Part shown: one piece after another, positions 8,078 through 16,633 of the stretch
How positions within the stretch are numbered: the stretch's first letter is position 1
Layout: every line of letters starts with the position of its first letter
DNA from: Candidatus Rifleibacteriota bacterium
GTDB taxonomy: Bacteria > Riflebacteria > Ozemobacteria > Ozemobacterales > Ozemobacteraceae
Reading direction: 5' to 3'
DNA: 64,000 nucleotides
Assembly: GCA_029564115.1 (NCBI GenBank)
Contig: JAKQQP010000233.1
Coordinates: 164,658 to 228,657 of the forward strand
Notes under the pieces: model-generated
The model's input: only the letters and a program-made list of their open reading frames with translations
What the model was told of the DNA's origin: nothing
Database searches by the model: none
Made by a program: the position numbers and the translations under genes

Positions 8078-8707
8078 ATGAGACTCTCGTCGTTAAAAGC
8101 ACTACTTTTACTGCAGTTGTTGCTGATTTTCGTTTTTTCAACCTGCCCTGGGCAGGCACAGACAATAATTGACGGTATCCCAGCCGGCAGCGTCTACCAG
8201 CACATAGCTTCTACAACATTCAGCAGCGGCGACGTGTTGATTCTTTCTGCTTATGCTGCAGCCACCGGTTCTGTCAGACTTGGGTTCGCTAAAACCATCA
8301 GGGTTGACCCAAACAGCAAGTGGGAAGAAACCAAAACCGTTCACATCAATTACGACAACAAAACAGGCGAAGCGTCAATCTACGGAGATATCAACGAATA
8401 CGAAATCCTGGACCATGGTGTAATAAAGATTGCGAGCATGAGCAACCTTCTCTGGAACCGGCTGTTCATCACTTTTAAATATTCCGCGAAAAGCGATGAT
8501 TTCCGGTCATACATTTTCTGCAATAACTCCACGCCAGACACAGAATTACTCGACAGTAACCACTCGGCCTGGTTTGACGGCATTCAACTCGAAAGACTCG
8601 TGTTGCCGGGGCAGACTCGGCCAACCAGTTATCATCCCGTCGCCAAATTTCTCTCACCCAACGCTGCGGTCAGCCTTGACGGTCGAACTGCCTATTTCGA
8701 ATGGTAG
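8078..8707 (+). CDS. Exported protein of unknown function
   Basis: 209 residues from the ATG at 8078, which has AAGGATG eight bases upstream. The frame is open further back to 7991, but the extra residues would sit in front of a clear signal peptide (MRLSSLKALLLLQLLLIFVF, then ending GQAQ), so the internal start is preferred. The mature part has no family I recognise; it looks like a single globular, beta-rich domain without membrane segments or metal-binding clusters. It has its own predicted promoter. It begins a run of three exported genes of unknown function ending at the terminator near 11990. Confidence 0.65.
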   Translation: MRLSSLKALLLLQLLLIFVFSTCPGQAQTIIDGIPAGSVYQHIASTTFSSGDVLILSAYAAATGSVRLGFAKTIRVDPNSKWEETKTVHINYDNKTGEASIYGDINEYEILDHGVIKIASMSNLLWNRLFITFKYSAKSDDFRSYIFCNNSTPDTELLDSNHSAWFDGIQLERLVLPGQTRPTSYHPVAKFLSPNAAVSLDGRTAYFEW

Positions 8708-8723
8708 AAATCGCAGCAAAGCG

Positions 8724-8752
8724 TTGCCTGATCGACCGAAATAAATTAAAAT
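8724..8752 (+). promoter_or_regulatory. Predicted promoter of the exported protein gene at 8786
   Basis: TTGCCT (8724-8729) and TAAAAT (8747-8752), spacer 17 bases; transcription would begin near 8759, 27 bases before the ATG. Confidence 0.45.
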
Positions 8753-8785
8753 CAGCACTATAAATCTTAATTCAAGGGTTTGCTT

Positions 8786-9304
8786 ATGTTTAAAAACGTT
8801 TTTGGGTTGCAGTTATTGATGATGATGCTGATTTTTACCACCCTGCTGCAGGGTCGATTGCGTGCCAGCGAGTTTGCTTATGTTCTTCCCCAGAATATCG
8901 CAATCGAAATCACAGAACAAACCGTCAAAGGTAACAACATCCGTTTTGCGGCGATAATCACAGCCAGACTCGGAACCCTTGAAGATCTCGAAATCTTTTT
9001 TGCCAGTTCAAAAGATCTGCAGATTCTGAGCAACACCACAACCCTGAAATCTCTGTCACCTGATTCCCCTAGAAAAATCAAAATACTTGCTGTCAAAACC
9101 GGTCAAAAAACTGATAAGCTCGGTTCATGGTTCAAAATGAACGTGCGCTACCTGCCTGATTACCAGGCAATAAAAAACAGCATTGGCGACGCAGGCAAAT
9201 ACCCCGCCGCCAGCGAGAGACAAAAACTTTTCGACATCGTCGAAAAGAATGCTGCAGCAAAGGCAAAATACACCGAGACTTCCAGATATTTTCTGAAGGA
9301 CTGA
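8786..9304 (+). CDS. Exported protein of unknown function
   Basis: 172 residues from the ATG at 8786 with AAGGG seven bases upstream; a TTG two codons earlier is less likely. Residues 1-28 form a signal peptide (FGLQLLMMMLIFTTLL, then GRLRAS). The mature part begins with alternating beta-strand-like sequence (NIAIEITEQTVKGNNIRF) that resembles a small beta-sandwich, followed by a charged helical tail rich in Lys and Ala. I do not recognise the family. An AT-rich inverted repeat follows the gene at 9318-9343. Confidence 0.65.
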   Translation: MFKNVFGLQLLMMMLIFTTLLQGRLRASEFAYVLPQNIAIEITEQTVKGNNIRFAAIITARLGTLEDLEIFFASSKDLQILSNTTTLKSLSPDSPRKIKILAVKTGQKTDKLGSWFKMNVRYLPDYQAIKNSIGDAGKYPAASERQKLFDIVEKNAAAKAKYTETSRYFLKD

Positions 9305-9317
9305 TTCAGTCATTTGT

Positions 9318-9343
9318 CACATTTTAAATATGTTTAAAAAGTG
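9318..9343. repeat. AT-rich inverted repeat downstream of the 8786 gene
   Basis: CACATTTTAAA and TTTAAAAAGTG form an 11-bp stem with one mismatch around a TATG loop. There is no T-tract after it, so it is a weak terminator candidate at best; it may be a 3'-end stem or an operator. Confidence 0.35.
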
Positions 9344-9484
9344 ATATAGCGACACAGCAATCGCAGTTTTTGTTTATCCCTTCGGGCTTTTCTTCAGCAG
9401 AAAACTCTGATAAACTTTTTGCATTCATCTCAGGTATACTATTAGTTAAAAATATACGTACAAAACTCTGACAGGGAGACAGGT

Positions 9485-11947
9485 ATGAATCTGACGAAAA
9501 AATTCCAGAAGAAGCTGCTGATTCACCGTATTCTTGGCCTGTTGCTTATCGCTGCCATGCTTGGCGTAAGCCCGGGAATCTTTGAAACGATATCTCCGGT
9601 ACATGCTGCAGCCAACACGCCATTCACTGAAACGAAGGTCGAATTCGACAAAGACAACCCGATGGCGGTGACTTCCGCACCGGGAGAGTCGATAGCGACG
9701 GCACCTGTCTTGATAACAACCGAATCTGACGAAGTCGATGAGGCTGTCAAAAAGAAAGAGATGAGCAAGGCTGAAGAAATCGCCTGGTCGATCGGCAAAG
9801 CCCTTCTGCCCACTCTCGCGGTTATGGCCTTTTCGGCAGCGGTTGTCTGCCCGCTGGCGTGGGTCGTTATTGGTGCGGTGGCTGTCGGTGCTACTGCCGC
9901 AGGTGCCATGACCCTGGCTTATGAGCTGCGCAAAAACAGCTTTCGCGACGAAGGCCAGAAAAAGGCGATGGACAAAATCATGCGCGAGGTCAGCATTCAG
10001 GCAGCCATAAGCGGCGCCCTGGCTCCGTTCAACATGCTTACGGGTGGCCTTGTACAATCGGTAGGGCCAATGACAGTTAAAACCATTGTCAGCACGGCCG
10101 CCAAAGCCGGCGCCATAAGCTTCCTCGGCAGCACCGTTTCGAATGTCGCCAAAGGCGCTGTGACCAACCTCTGGTATGATCATTATTACAACTACGATGA
10201 GCGGGAAAAAGAGCTGAAAGGCCGCATAGCCTCGCTGTCAGCTATTGCCGAGCCCAGCGAAGAACAGCAAAAAGATTTGATAGCCGCCCTGAAAGAACTC
10301 GACACCATCAGCAAAGAAAAATACACCTGGGATAACTTCAGAAAAGACGAGAAAAAAGCCCTGGTTTCCGCCGGAATATCCGGTGTTGCCGGCGGCATAG
10401 CCGGTCGGCTCGGCGCCGAAAGCAGCTGGGCCAAAGTGGTTTCCAGCAAACTTTTTGGCAGCACCTCAAAGGCTAACCTTGTTTCGAACGCCGTTATCAG
10501 TAACCCATTCGCTTTTGCCACCGGGGCAGCCAGCGCCGCAGTTGAAAAGCGTGAAATTCTCAATCAGATCGAGTATAACCGCCTGCTGCAAAGCAAATAC
10601 GAAAAAGATTCTCCCGCCTGGCTGTATTACGAAGGTAAAATTGCCGACCTCGAGACAGCATACAAGAACATCAACCTTGCTGAAGCCGGCAAATCTGCGA
10701 TGATTTCAAATGCCGCGACACAGGTAGCAGTAGTCGGCACTTCTCTCGCCAAAACCCGCCTCTGGGATCTCCCCTCACAAAAACGCCAGAAAATTCAGGA
10801 AACATATGAAGAACAGAGCCCTGAATGGCAGAAGGCGAACGATGTTCGCCAGCGGCTCGAAATCCGCAAGGCAGACAGACCACAACCCGGTGATTACGCG
10901 ACCAGACGCCAGTATTCACAGGCTCTCAAACAGTATGCAAGAGAAGTGAATAACCTGCGAACCGAATATCAGGCCGCCAAGGTCGAAGCAAGCCATGCTC
11001 AGAGTTCAGCCGACAACAAACAGCTGCTCAAAGACATCGAGAAACAGGTTTCCCAGGAAATCGAACATTCACGCCAGGCTGAGCTCGCCAGAGCTCTTGG
11101 CCGCGAAAACTACGTAGATTTTAAAATGAAAGAGCTGAGCAAAGACTCTGAAAACGAAGGGTTATCAACCCAGGAACTCAGACAAAAAGCTGAACTGGAA
11201 GTAGCCAAGGGCTATGAAGAAGCCGCAAAGGCCAATGCTCTCAAGCTTGCTAAAATGGAAGAAAAGGCCAACCGGCAGACTCAGGAATTGGTCGGCAAAG
11301 TCGAAAAAGACAATGATGGCAAACATTATGTGGTCGTCACCGATGAAAACGGTGCCGAAGTGATGAGAACCGAATACAAAAGCGGCGAAGGCGCCCACTG
11401 GACCAACCGCATCTCAGGCGGCACCGCTGCCGAAATGAAGCAGGCCGAAATCGACAACGTCGTCAGACGTGCCTATAACGCCTCGGCCATGGTCAAGCCA
11501 ACCTCATTCAGAAACGAATATGTCAACATGCGTGTAAATCAGCTCAGAGCTGAAGGCTACACTGAAAAACAGATCGACGGGCACCTTGGCGGTATCGTTG
11601 ACGAAGCTAACGCCAAAACACTCAGCACTTTTGGTGGCTGGAATGGCGTTGCCAAATCAGAAATTCTCGCTTCTGGCCTTGAAAAGGCCAGATATGACGA
11701 CGGAGCCGCTCCCGATCTCAACAAAATGGTCGATTTTTTAAAGAAAACCCTTTCAAACAAAACTATTTCCACAGTCGAAAACGAACTGTCGGGCGGCATT
11801 CAGAATGGTCTGCAGGTAGTTGCTCCCAAAACAGGCCTCAGCAGAATTGCCCCATTGAGCCCACTTCTCGACTCAGAAGAACGTGACGAAGAAACTCTGA
11901 ACAGACTCACCGAAAAAGCGATGCGCGATTACTACAATCGCCGCTGA
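9485..11947 (+). CDS. Large exported or membrane-inserted protein of unknown family
   Basis: 820 residues; ATG at 9485 with AGGGAGA just upstream. Residues ~18-43 look like a signal sequence (HRILGLLLIAAMLGVSPG, ending VHAA). A long hydrophobic hairpin-like stretch lies near residues 100-145 (LPTLAVMAFSAAVV ... VIGAVAVGATAAGA), and more Gly/Ala-rich segments follow at about 170-230 and 295-355. The second half is strongly charged and probably coiled-coil (about 420-610), then a globular C-terminal part. The Gly/Ala-rich hydrophobic blocks recall regions that precede toxin domains in large secreted proteins, but no toxin motif, repeat or immunity gene is visible. No function is assigned. Confidence 0.7.
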   Translation: MNLTKKFQKKLLIHRILGLLLIAAMLGVSPGIFETISPVHAAANTPFTETKVEFDKDNPMAVTSAPGESIATAPVLITTESDEVDEAVKKKEMSKAEEIAWSIGKALLPTLAVMAFSAAVVCPLAWVVIGAVAVGATAAGAMTLAYELRKNSFRDEGQKKAMDKIMREVSIQAAISGALAPFNMLTGGLVQSVGPMTVKTIVSTAAKAGAISFLGSTVSNVAKGAVTNLWYDHYYNYDEREKELKGRIASLSAIAEPSEEQQKDLIAALKELDTISKEKYTWDNFRKDEKKALVSAGISGVAGGIAGRLGAESSWAKVVSSKLFGSTSKANLVSNAVISNPFAFATGAASAAVEKREILNQIEYNRLLQSKYEKDSPAWLYYEGKIADLETAYKNINLAEAGKSAMISNAATQVAVVGTSLAKTRLWDLPSQKRQKIQETYEEQSPEWQKANDVRQRLEIRKADRPQPGDYATRRQYSQALKQYAREVNNLRTEYQAAKVEASHAQSSADNKQLLKDIEKQVSQEIEHSRQAELARALGRENYVDFKMKELSKDSENEGLSTQELRQKAELEVAKGYEEAAKANALKLAKMEEKANRQTQELVGKVEKDNDGKHYVVVTDENGAEVMRTEYKSGEGAHWTNRISGGTAAEMKQAEIDNVVRRAYNASAMVKPTSFRNEYVNMRVNQLRAEGYTEKQIDGHLGGIVDEANAKTLSTFGGWNGVAKSEILASGLEKARYDDGAAPDLNKMVDFLKKTLSNKTISTVENELSGGIQNGLQVVAPKTGLSRIAPLSPLLDSEERDEETLNRLTEKAMRDYYNRR

Positions 11948-11960
11948 GGCTGATTTGAAA

Positions 11961-11996
11961 GCGTGCCGGTTTCAGTCGAAACCGGCACGCTTTTTT
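11961..11996 (+). terminator. Strong Rho-independent terminator
   Basis: GCGTGCCGGTTTC (11961-11973) and GAAACCGGCACGC (11978-11990) form a perfect 13-bp stem with an AGTC loop, followed by six T. It lies 13 bases after the stop of the 820-residue gene. Confidence 0.95.
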
Positions 11997-12035
11997 ACAT
12001 TTGAATTTATTGTGCGGTTATGAAAAAATAGGTCG

Positions 12036-13061
12036 ATGAAAAAAGAAATATCATTGCCGACAATCTTCTGGCGCCTGGCCATCTGGCTGGGCATAGTCAT
12101 CGTGTTATTCATTACGGCGGCGGCTATGTTTTCTGATTCTGGCAAGGTATTAGCGCTGATATCTTCGATAGCACCCGAATGGCTGACTCTTATCATTCTA
12201 TCGGTGCTTTTCAATTATGCTTTGCGTTTTGCCAAATGGCAGTATTTTCTGAGCATTCTCAAGATTTCCATACCAGTCAAACTGAATTTATGGGTTTTCT
12301 TTTCTGCTTTTACAATGGTATTGAGCCCGGCAAAACTCGGTGAGCTGATAAAGTCGCTGTTGCTAAAAATCAGACTCGACATACCTGTTTCACAAACAGC
12401 CCCGGTCGTCATGGCCGAAAGGCTGACAGATCTGATCGGTTTGCTGATTCTATGCGGTCTCGGGTTTTCACAATTTGCTTTTGGCGGCAAAACACTTCTG
12501 ATAACGGGAGTTATAATTTTGTCCGGGATCGTTCTCATTACCCGCCCCGGGTTCTGGGCTTTCATCGACCGGCTGCTCGGCATGCACAAACGAACTTCGG
12601 GTCTGCGAAGCACAATAGTCACGATTCAAAAAAGCACTGAAACCCTGTTGAATCTCAAGACTCTGGCGATCTCGGTGCCCTTGAGTGCTGTTTCATGGGC
12701 TGGCGAAGGTGTCGCTCTCTATCTCATTTTCCGTTCCATGGGTGTCGAAACAGAAAACCTTCTTGCCATAGCGGTCTTTGCTCATGCTTTTGGTTCGATC
12801 GCCGGCGCTCTGTCATTTTTACCCGGCGGGCTGCTGGTTACCGAGGGAGCCATGGGTGTATTCTTCGTTTTCGTATCTATTCCAGAGACAGCCGCAATTT
12901 CAGCCACTTTTCTCATCAGGGCTCTCACCCTCTGGTTCGCAGTCTGCCTCGGAACCATAATCTTCGCAGCCGGGCACCGGCGTTCCGACCTGCAGGCACT
13001 GTCTTTATCATTAAATGGCGCAACAGACAAAGATGAAATGCCGCGAGAAAATCAAAATTAA
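12036..13061 (+). CDS. Flippase-like integral membrane protein (LPG synthase TM-domain/UPF0104 family)
   Basis: 341 residues with about eight hydrophobic helices and short loops, typical of the lysylphosphatidylglycerol-synthase transmembrane/AglD-N family. MVLSPAKLGELIKSLLLK and VMAERLTDLIGLLILC resemble the conserved core: a P-x-K-x-G-E-x-x-K segment followed by a helix with an ER pair. SFLPGGLLVTEGAMGVFF near residue 265 matches the P-G-G-x-G-x-x-E motif of the family. There is no soluble aminoacyl-transferase domain, so it is not MprF itself; such short members are thought to move lipids or lipid-linked sugars. It starts after the strong terminator and precedes larB by 14 bases, so it may share that transcript. 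Confidence 0.8.
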   Translation: MKKEISLPTIFWRLAIWLGIVIVLFITAAAMFSDSGKVLALISSIAPEWLTLIILSVLFNYALRFAKWQYFLSILKISIPVKLNLWVFFSAFTMVLSPAKLGELIKSLLLKIRLDIPVSQTAPVVMAERLTDLIGLLILCGLGFSQFAFGGKTLLITGVIILSGIVLITRPGFWAFIDRLLGMHKRTSGLRSTIVTIQKSTETLLNLKTLAISVPLSAVSWAGEGVALYLIFRSMGVETENLLAIAVFAHAFGSIAGALSFLPGGLLVTEGAMGVFFVFVSIPETAAISATFLIRALTLWFAVCLGTIIFAAGHRRSDLQALSLSLNGATDKDEMPRENQN

Positions 13062-13075
13062 AAGCAGGATGAAAA

Positions 13076-13882
13076 ATGCCAGATTCAGATAAAAGCACAC
13101 TGAAAATTTTAAATGACTTCAAAGCCGGCAGATACACAGTTGAAGAAACGGCCGGGCTTCTTGCCGGGCCTGCCACTGACAATCGGTTAACACAGGCCGA
13201 CAACGAGCAGACAGACGACGAAGAAAGTTCGACCACCGACGCCATACTCGACATCAGCAGGGAAGCTCGAGTCGGCTTTCCCGAAGCAATATATGGCGCG
13301 TCAAAATCGCCAAAACAGATCTGCGAAATATTCTGCCGGCTCTTCGCAACGACCGGAAAGGCGCTGGCGACAAGGTGCAGCCAGGCCGCTCTCGAGCTTC
13401 TCAAAAAAGAATGCCCGGCTGCTGAATTAAACTTCGACTGTGGCATGGCCTGGGCTATTTCAGAGATAACTCTGCGACCATGGGCGAAAATAGCAATTCT
13501 TGCCGCCGGCACCTCTGACATAACGGTGGCTGAAGAAGCCGCCCTGACCCTTGAATTTATGGGCTTCACACCGGAGCGCATCTACGACGTCGGGGTGGCC
13601 GGGATTCATCGTCTCATGAACCGTCTCGATCTTTTCCGTGATGCCGATGTGGTAATCGTCACTGCCGGTATGGAAGGGGCGCTGCCCAGCGTGGTGGGCG
13701 GCCTGGTTGGCTGCCCGGTCATTGCTGTGCCGACTTCCGTAGGTTACGGTGCAAGCTTTAACGGCATCGCCGCCCTTCTTGGCATGCTCAACTCGTGTGC
13801 TGCCGGCATTACGGTGGTTAACATCGACAATGGTTTTGGCGCCGCAGCCGCGGCAGTAAGAATCTTGAGGGAGAAAAAATGA
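13076..13882 (+). CDS. larB: Pyridinium-3,5-biscarboxylic acid mononucleotide synthase LarB
   Basis: 268 residues; ATG at 13076 with AGGATG upstream. The C-terminal two thirds is the PurE-related (NCAIR mutase-like) domain: AILAAGTSDITVAEEAAL, GLVGCPVIAVPTSVGYG and VVNIDNGFGAA are characteristic of LarB. The Cys at about residue 241 (NSCAAG) corresponds to the conserved cysteine implicated in catalysis. LarB carboxylates the pyridine ring of nicotinic acid adenine dinucleotide and releases AMP, the first step to the nickel-pincer nucleotide of lactate racemase-type enzymes. It overlaps larC by four bases. Confidence 0.95.
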   Translation: MPDSDKSTLKILNDFKAGRYTVEETAGLLAGPATDNRLTQADNEQTDDEESSTTDAILDISREARVGFPEAIYGASKSPKQICEIFCRLFATTGKALATRCSQAALELLKKECPAAELNFDCGMAWAISEITLRPWAKIAILAAGTSDITVAEEAALTLEFMGFTPERIYDVGVAGIHRLMNRLDLFRDADVVIVTAGMEGALPSVVGGLVGCPVIAVPTSVGYGASFNGIAALLGMLNSCAAGITVVNIDNGFGAAAAAVRILREKK

Positions 13883-15225
13883 TGAACACACTCTACTGGG
13901 ACTGCTTCAGCGGCATTGCCGGCAATATGGCGGTGGCTTCACTGCTCGATCTCGGCGCTGACCGTGATAAACTTATAAACGGGCTGAATTCGATGCATTT
14001 TCCGGAAGGGCCAGTCAGACCGATAATTGAAGAACGTCTGGTTAATGGCATCAGAGGGCTGTATTTCAACACCCCCGACGATCATTCTGACGAACACGAC
14101 CACCACCCCGATTCTGAAGAATACGCCCAACATGCTCATTGCAGCGGTGAAGTTCACGACCACCTGATAAAACACGGTGATCATGATCAATGTCACGATC
14201 ACGACCATTCTCATGGGCAACACAGCCACTGTCACAATGGCAGCAGGCATCATCAGACAGAAGCACACCACCATCACGCACCGCATCGTGGTTTTAGTGA
14301 AATATGCGCCATGATCGACCATGCCGACATCAGTGAAAATGCAAAAAAAACAGCAAAAAATTGCTTCAAAGTGCTGGCTGAAGCAGAAGCTGCCATTCAT
14401 GGCAAATCGATAGAAGAAGTGCATTTTCATGAAGTGGGCGCCCGCGACAGCATCGCCGATATCGTCGGTGCCGCGATATGCCTCGATGACCTGAATATAA
14501 CAGAAGTAAGAGTTTCGCCAGTGCACCTTGGTTCGGGCTTCGTAAAATGCTCCCACGGCATCATGCCAGTACCGGCACCGGCAACAGCACTTCTATTGAA
14601 GGGCTACAGCGTAGTATTTGATCACGAAGTGAATTGCGAACTGACCACCCCCACCGGCGCTGCCATTCTAAAGGGTGTCAATGCCAAAAATTCAGATGGG
14701 CCGCAGATTTTTACCAGAGTAGGGCACGGTCACGGCAGTAAAGATACGGGCAGGGCAAATTTCCTCAGAGCATTTCTGACCGAGTCAGAAATGCAAAAAA
14801 AAAATGACCAGGTAACGGTACTGACAACGAATATAGACAATGCAACTGGCGAAGAGTTTGGCCTGGCTGTCTCCAGTCTTATGACCGCCGGAGCCCTGGA
14901 CGTTTGTCTGGTTCCGATTCTTATGAAAAAGGGGCGGCCCGGCAACCAGTTGCAGGTAATTTCGCCGCTCGAGCTTACTGCCACTCTCGAAAAAATGATT
15001 TTCGAAATTCTACCAACGATAGGAATTCGACGCAGCGTTGTCGAACGCAGTCTGCTACAACGGGAGCCTGTCATATTGAATAGTGAATATGGTTCTGTCA
15101 GAGCTAAAAAAATTACGATGCCTGACGGTTCAGATAGAACTGAACCTGAATTTTCTGAACTTGACCGAATTGCGCGGGAACAGAAGACCAGCCTGCAAAA
15201 AATAAAGCGGAGAATTGTCGTTTAG
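13879..15225 (+). CDS. larC: Nickel-pincer cofactor nickel-insertion protein LarC
   Basis: 448 residues, ATG overlapping the larB stop. The N-terminus (YWDCFSGIAGNMAVASLLDLG) and HFHEVGARDSIADIVGAA match LarC. A His/Asp-rich linker at about residues 66-138 contains dozens of histidines, as expected of a nickel-storage or delivery region. The C-terminal part (TTNIDNATGEEFGLAVSSLM) is the second LarC domain. LarC inserts nickel into the pincer nucleotide using CTP. In Lactobacillus plantarum the two halves are joined by a ribosomal frameshift; here they are one continuous frame. larE and larA are not in the window. Confidence 0.95.
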   Translation: MMNTLYWDCFSGIAGNMAVASLLDLGADRDKLINGLNSMHFPEGPVRPIIEERLVNGIRGLYFNTPDDHSDEHDHHPDSEEYAQHAHCSGEVHDHLIKHGDHDQCHDHDHSHGQHSHCHNGSRHHQTEAHHHHAPHRGFSEICAMIDHADISENAKKTAKNCFKVLAEAEAAIHGKSIEEVHFHEVGARDSIADIVGAAICLDDLNITEVRVSPVHLGSGFVKCSHGIMPVPAPATALLLKGYSVVFDHEVNCELTTPTGAAILKGVNAKNSDGPQIFTRVGHGHGSKDTGRANFLRAFLTESEMQKKNDQVTVLTTNIDNATGEEFGLAVSSLMTAGALDVCLVPILMKKGRPGNQLQVISPLELTATLEKMIFEILPTIGIRRSVVERSLLQREPVILNSEYGSVRAKKITMPDGSDRTEPEFSELDRIAREQKTSLQKIKRRIVV

Positions 15226-15243
15226 GGCACACTGTGCTATCAT
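15215..15243 (+). promoter_or_regulatory. Predicted promoter of the murD-ftsW-murG genes
   Basis: TTGTCG (15215-15220) and TATCAT (15238-15243) with a 17-base spacer, and TGC directly before the -10 (extended -10). It overlaps the end of larC and would start RNA near 15250, 28 bases before murD. Confidence 0.5.
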
Positions 15244-15277
15244 TGCCGGGAAATCTACACAAGCAGCGAGGCAGACA

Positions 15278-16633
15278 ATGAATGTCGCAGGCATGTCTAT
15301 CAGCATTATCGGAGCCGCAAAGAGCGGACTGGCCGCCGCCAGAAGCCTTAGCGAAAGCGGGGCACGCATCTTTATCTCGGATATCCAGTCGGAAGAAAAA
15401 CTGCAACAAAGCCTTGCCCGCGAAAATTTAACCGACAAAGTCGAATACGAAGCAGGCGGGCACACTGAGCGCGTTCTGAATGCCGACTTCATTGTTCTCA
15501 GCCCTGGGGTGCGACCCGACATACCCGTTCTGGTAGAAGCCGCCAGCAGAAATATTCCGGTATATTCTGAGATAGAGGTCGCCTACCGTCTTTCAAAGGG
15601 GCGACGGCTTGTCGTTACCGGCAGTAACGGCAAAACCACCACTACGACGCTGCTTTCGCTTTTTTGTCGCGAACAGTTTTCTGAAGTGTTTCTCGGTGGC
15701 AACATAGGCATCCCGATGATTGAATTCGCCACCAAAACCAGCGCAAATTCGGTTCAGGTTCTTGAAGTCAGCAGTTTCCAGCTGGAAACGATTTCTGAAT
15801 TCAGGCCTGACATAGCGATAATCACTAACTTTTTCGAGAACCATCTCGATCGTTACCCAAGCTACAGTGCTTATATAGAAGCCAAAAAGCGAATCGCCCT
15901 CAACATGAGTCCTGATCATTGGCTGATCTTGAACGCCGATCAAGCGCAAATGCGCGAAATGGCCGACAGTGTCACCTGCAAAGCAGCCTGGTTTGGCTGG
16001 AACACTACCGGCACAGCTCCCTGTGTCACCATTGTAGACGACAATTTTGTCTTCATCGACAAGAATGGCCAGCAAAAATCTCTGTTCCCGGTCTCTTCAG
16101 TGAAGCTCATCGGCAGGCACAACCTCGAAAATGTTATGTGCGCGGCGCTGGCGGCAATTCTGGCCGGCGTAGATCCAAAACACCTGGAACCGGTCGTAAA
16201 AAGCTTTCCCGGAGTTGAACACCGTCTTGAATGGGTAACTGAAGTAAATGGCGTCACTTTTATCAACGATTCGAAGGGAACCAACTGCGCAGCTTCGATT
16301 ACCGCTCTTCAGGCATGCAAACCGCCCATGATACTCATTGCCGGTGGCCGCGACAAGGGCACCGACCTTTCAGACTGGGTGACAGCGGTGCGCACTCTGA
16401 GCAAAGGCGTTGTGCTTTACGGAGAAGCCAGAGCAAGATTCAGATCAGCTCTCGAAGGACTTGTCCCTCTGAAGACTGCCGGGTCTTTCGAACAGGCGGT
16501 CGAAACGGCTTATTCATGGGCTGAAAGTGGCGACACAGTGTTACTTTCACCTGCCTGCAGCAGCTACGACCTTTTTCCCAATTTCGAAGTGCGCGGCGAA
16601 AGATTCAAAGAGCTGGTCAGAGCTTTAAAATAA
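15278..16633 (+). CDS. murD: UDP-N-acetylmuramoylalanine--D-glutamate ligase
   Basis: 451 residues from the ATG at 15278 with GCGAGG five bases upstream; the longer open frame back to 15215 overlaps larC and the promoter and is rejected. A Rossmann-like start (ISIIGAAKSGLAAARSL) is followed by the Mur-ligase P-loop GSNGKTTTTTL at about residue 115, then FENHLDRYPS and the C-terminal VTFINDSKGTN. The enzyme adds D-glutamate to UDP-MurNAc-L-Ala in the cytoplasm, an ATP-dependent step of peptidoglycan synthesis. Length is normal. The stop abuts the ftsW start. Confidence 0.96.
   Translation: MNVAGMSISIIGAAKSGLAAARSLSESGARIFISDIQSEEKLQQSLARENLTDKVEYEAGGHTERVLNADFIVLSPGVRPDIPVLVEAASRNIPVYSEIEVAYRLSKGRRLVVTGSNGKTTTTTLLSLFCREQFSEVFLGGNIGIPMIEFATKTSANSVQVLEVSSFQLETISEFRPDIAIITNFFENHLDRYPSYSAYIEAKKRIALNMSPDHWLILNADQAQMREMADSVTCKAAWFGWNTTGTAPCVTIVDDNFVFIDKNGQQKSLFPVSSVKLIGRHNLENVMCAALAAILAGVDPKHLEPVVKSFPGVEHRLEWVTEVNGVTFINDSKGTNCAASITALQACKPPMILIAGGRDKGTDLSDWVTAVRTLSKGVVLYGEARARFRSALEGLVPLKTAGSFEQAVETAYSWAESGDTVLLSPACSSYDLFPNFEVRGERFKELVRALK

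Noticed and set aside
9446..10183. 245-codon open frame on the minus strand
   Set aside because: Antisense to the 820-residue exported protein, which has a signal peptide and good ribosome site; the antisense product is Arg/His-rich and unlike a folded protein.
13939..14556. 205-codon minus-strand frame rich in Val and Met
   Set aside because: It is the complement of the His/Asp-rich linker of larC, which gives long artificial frames when read in reverse.
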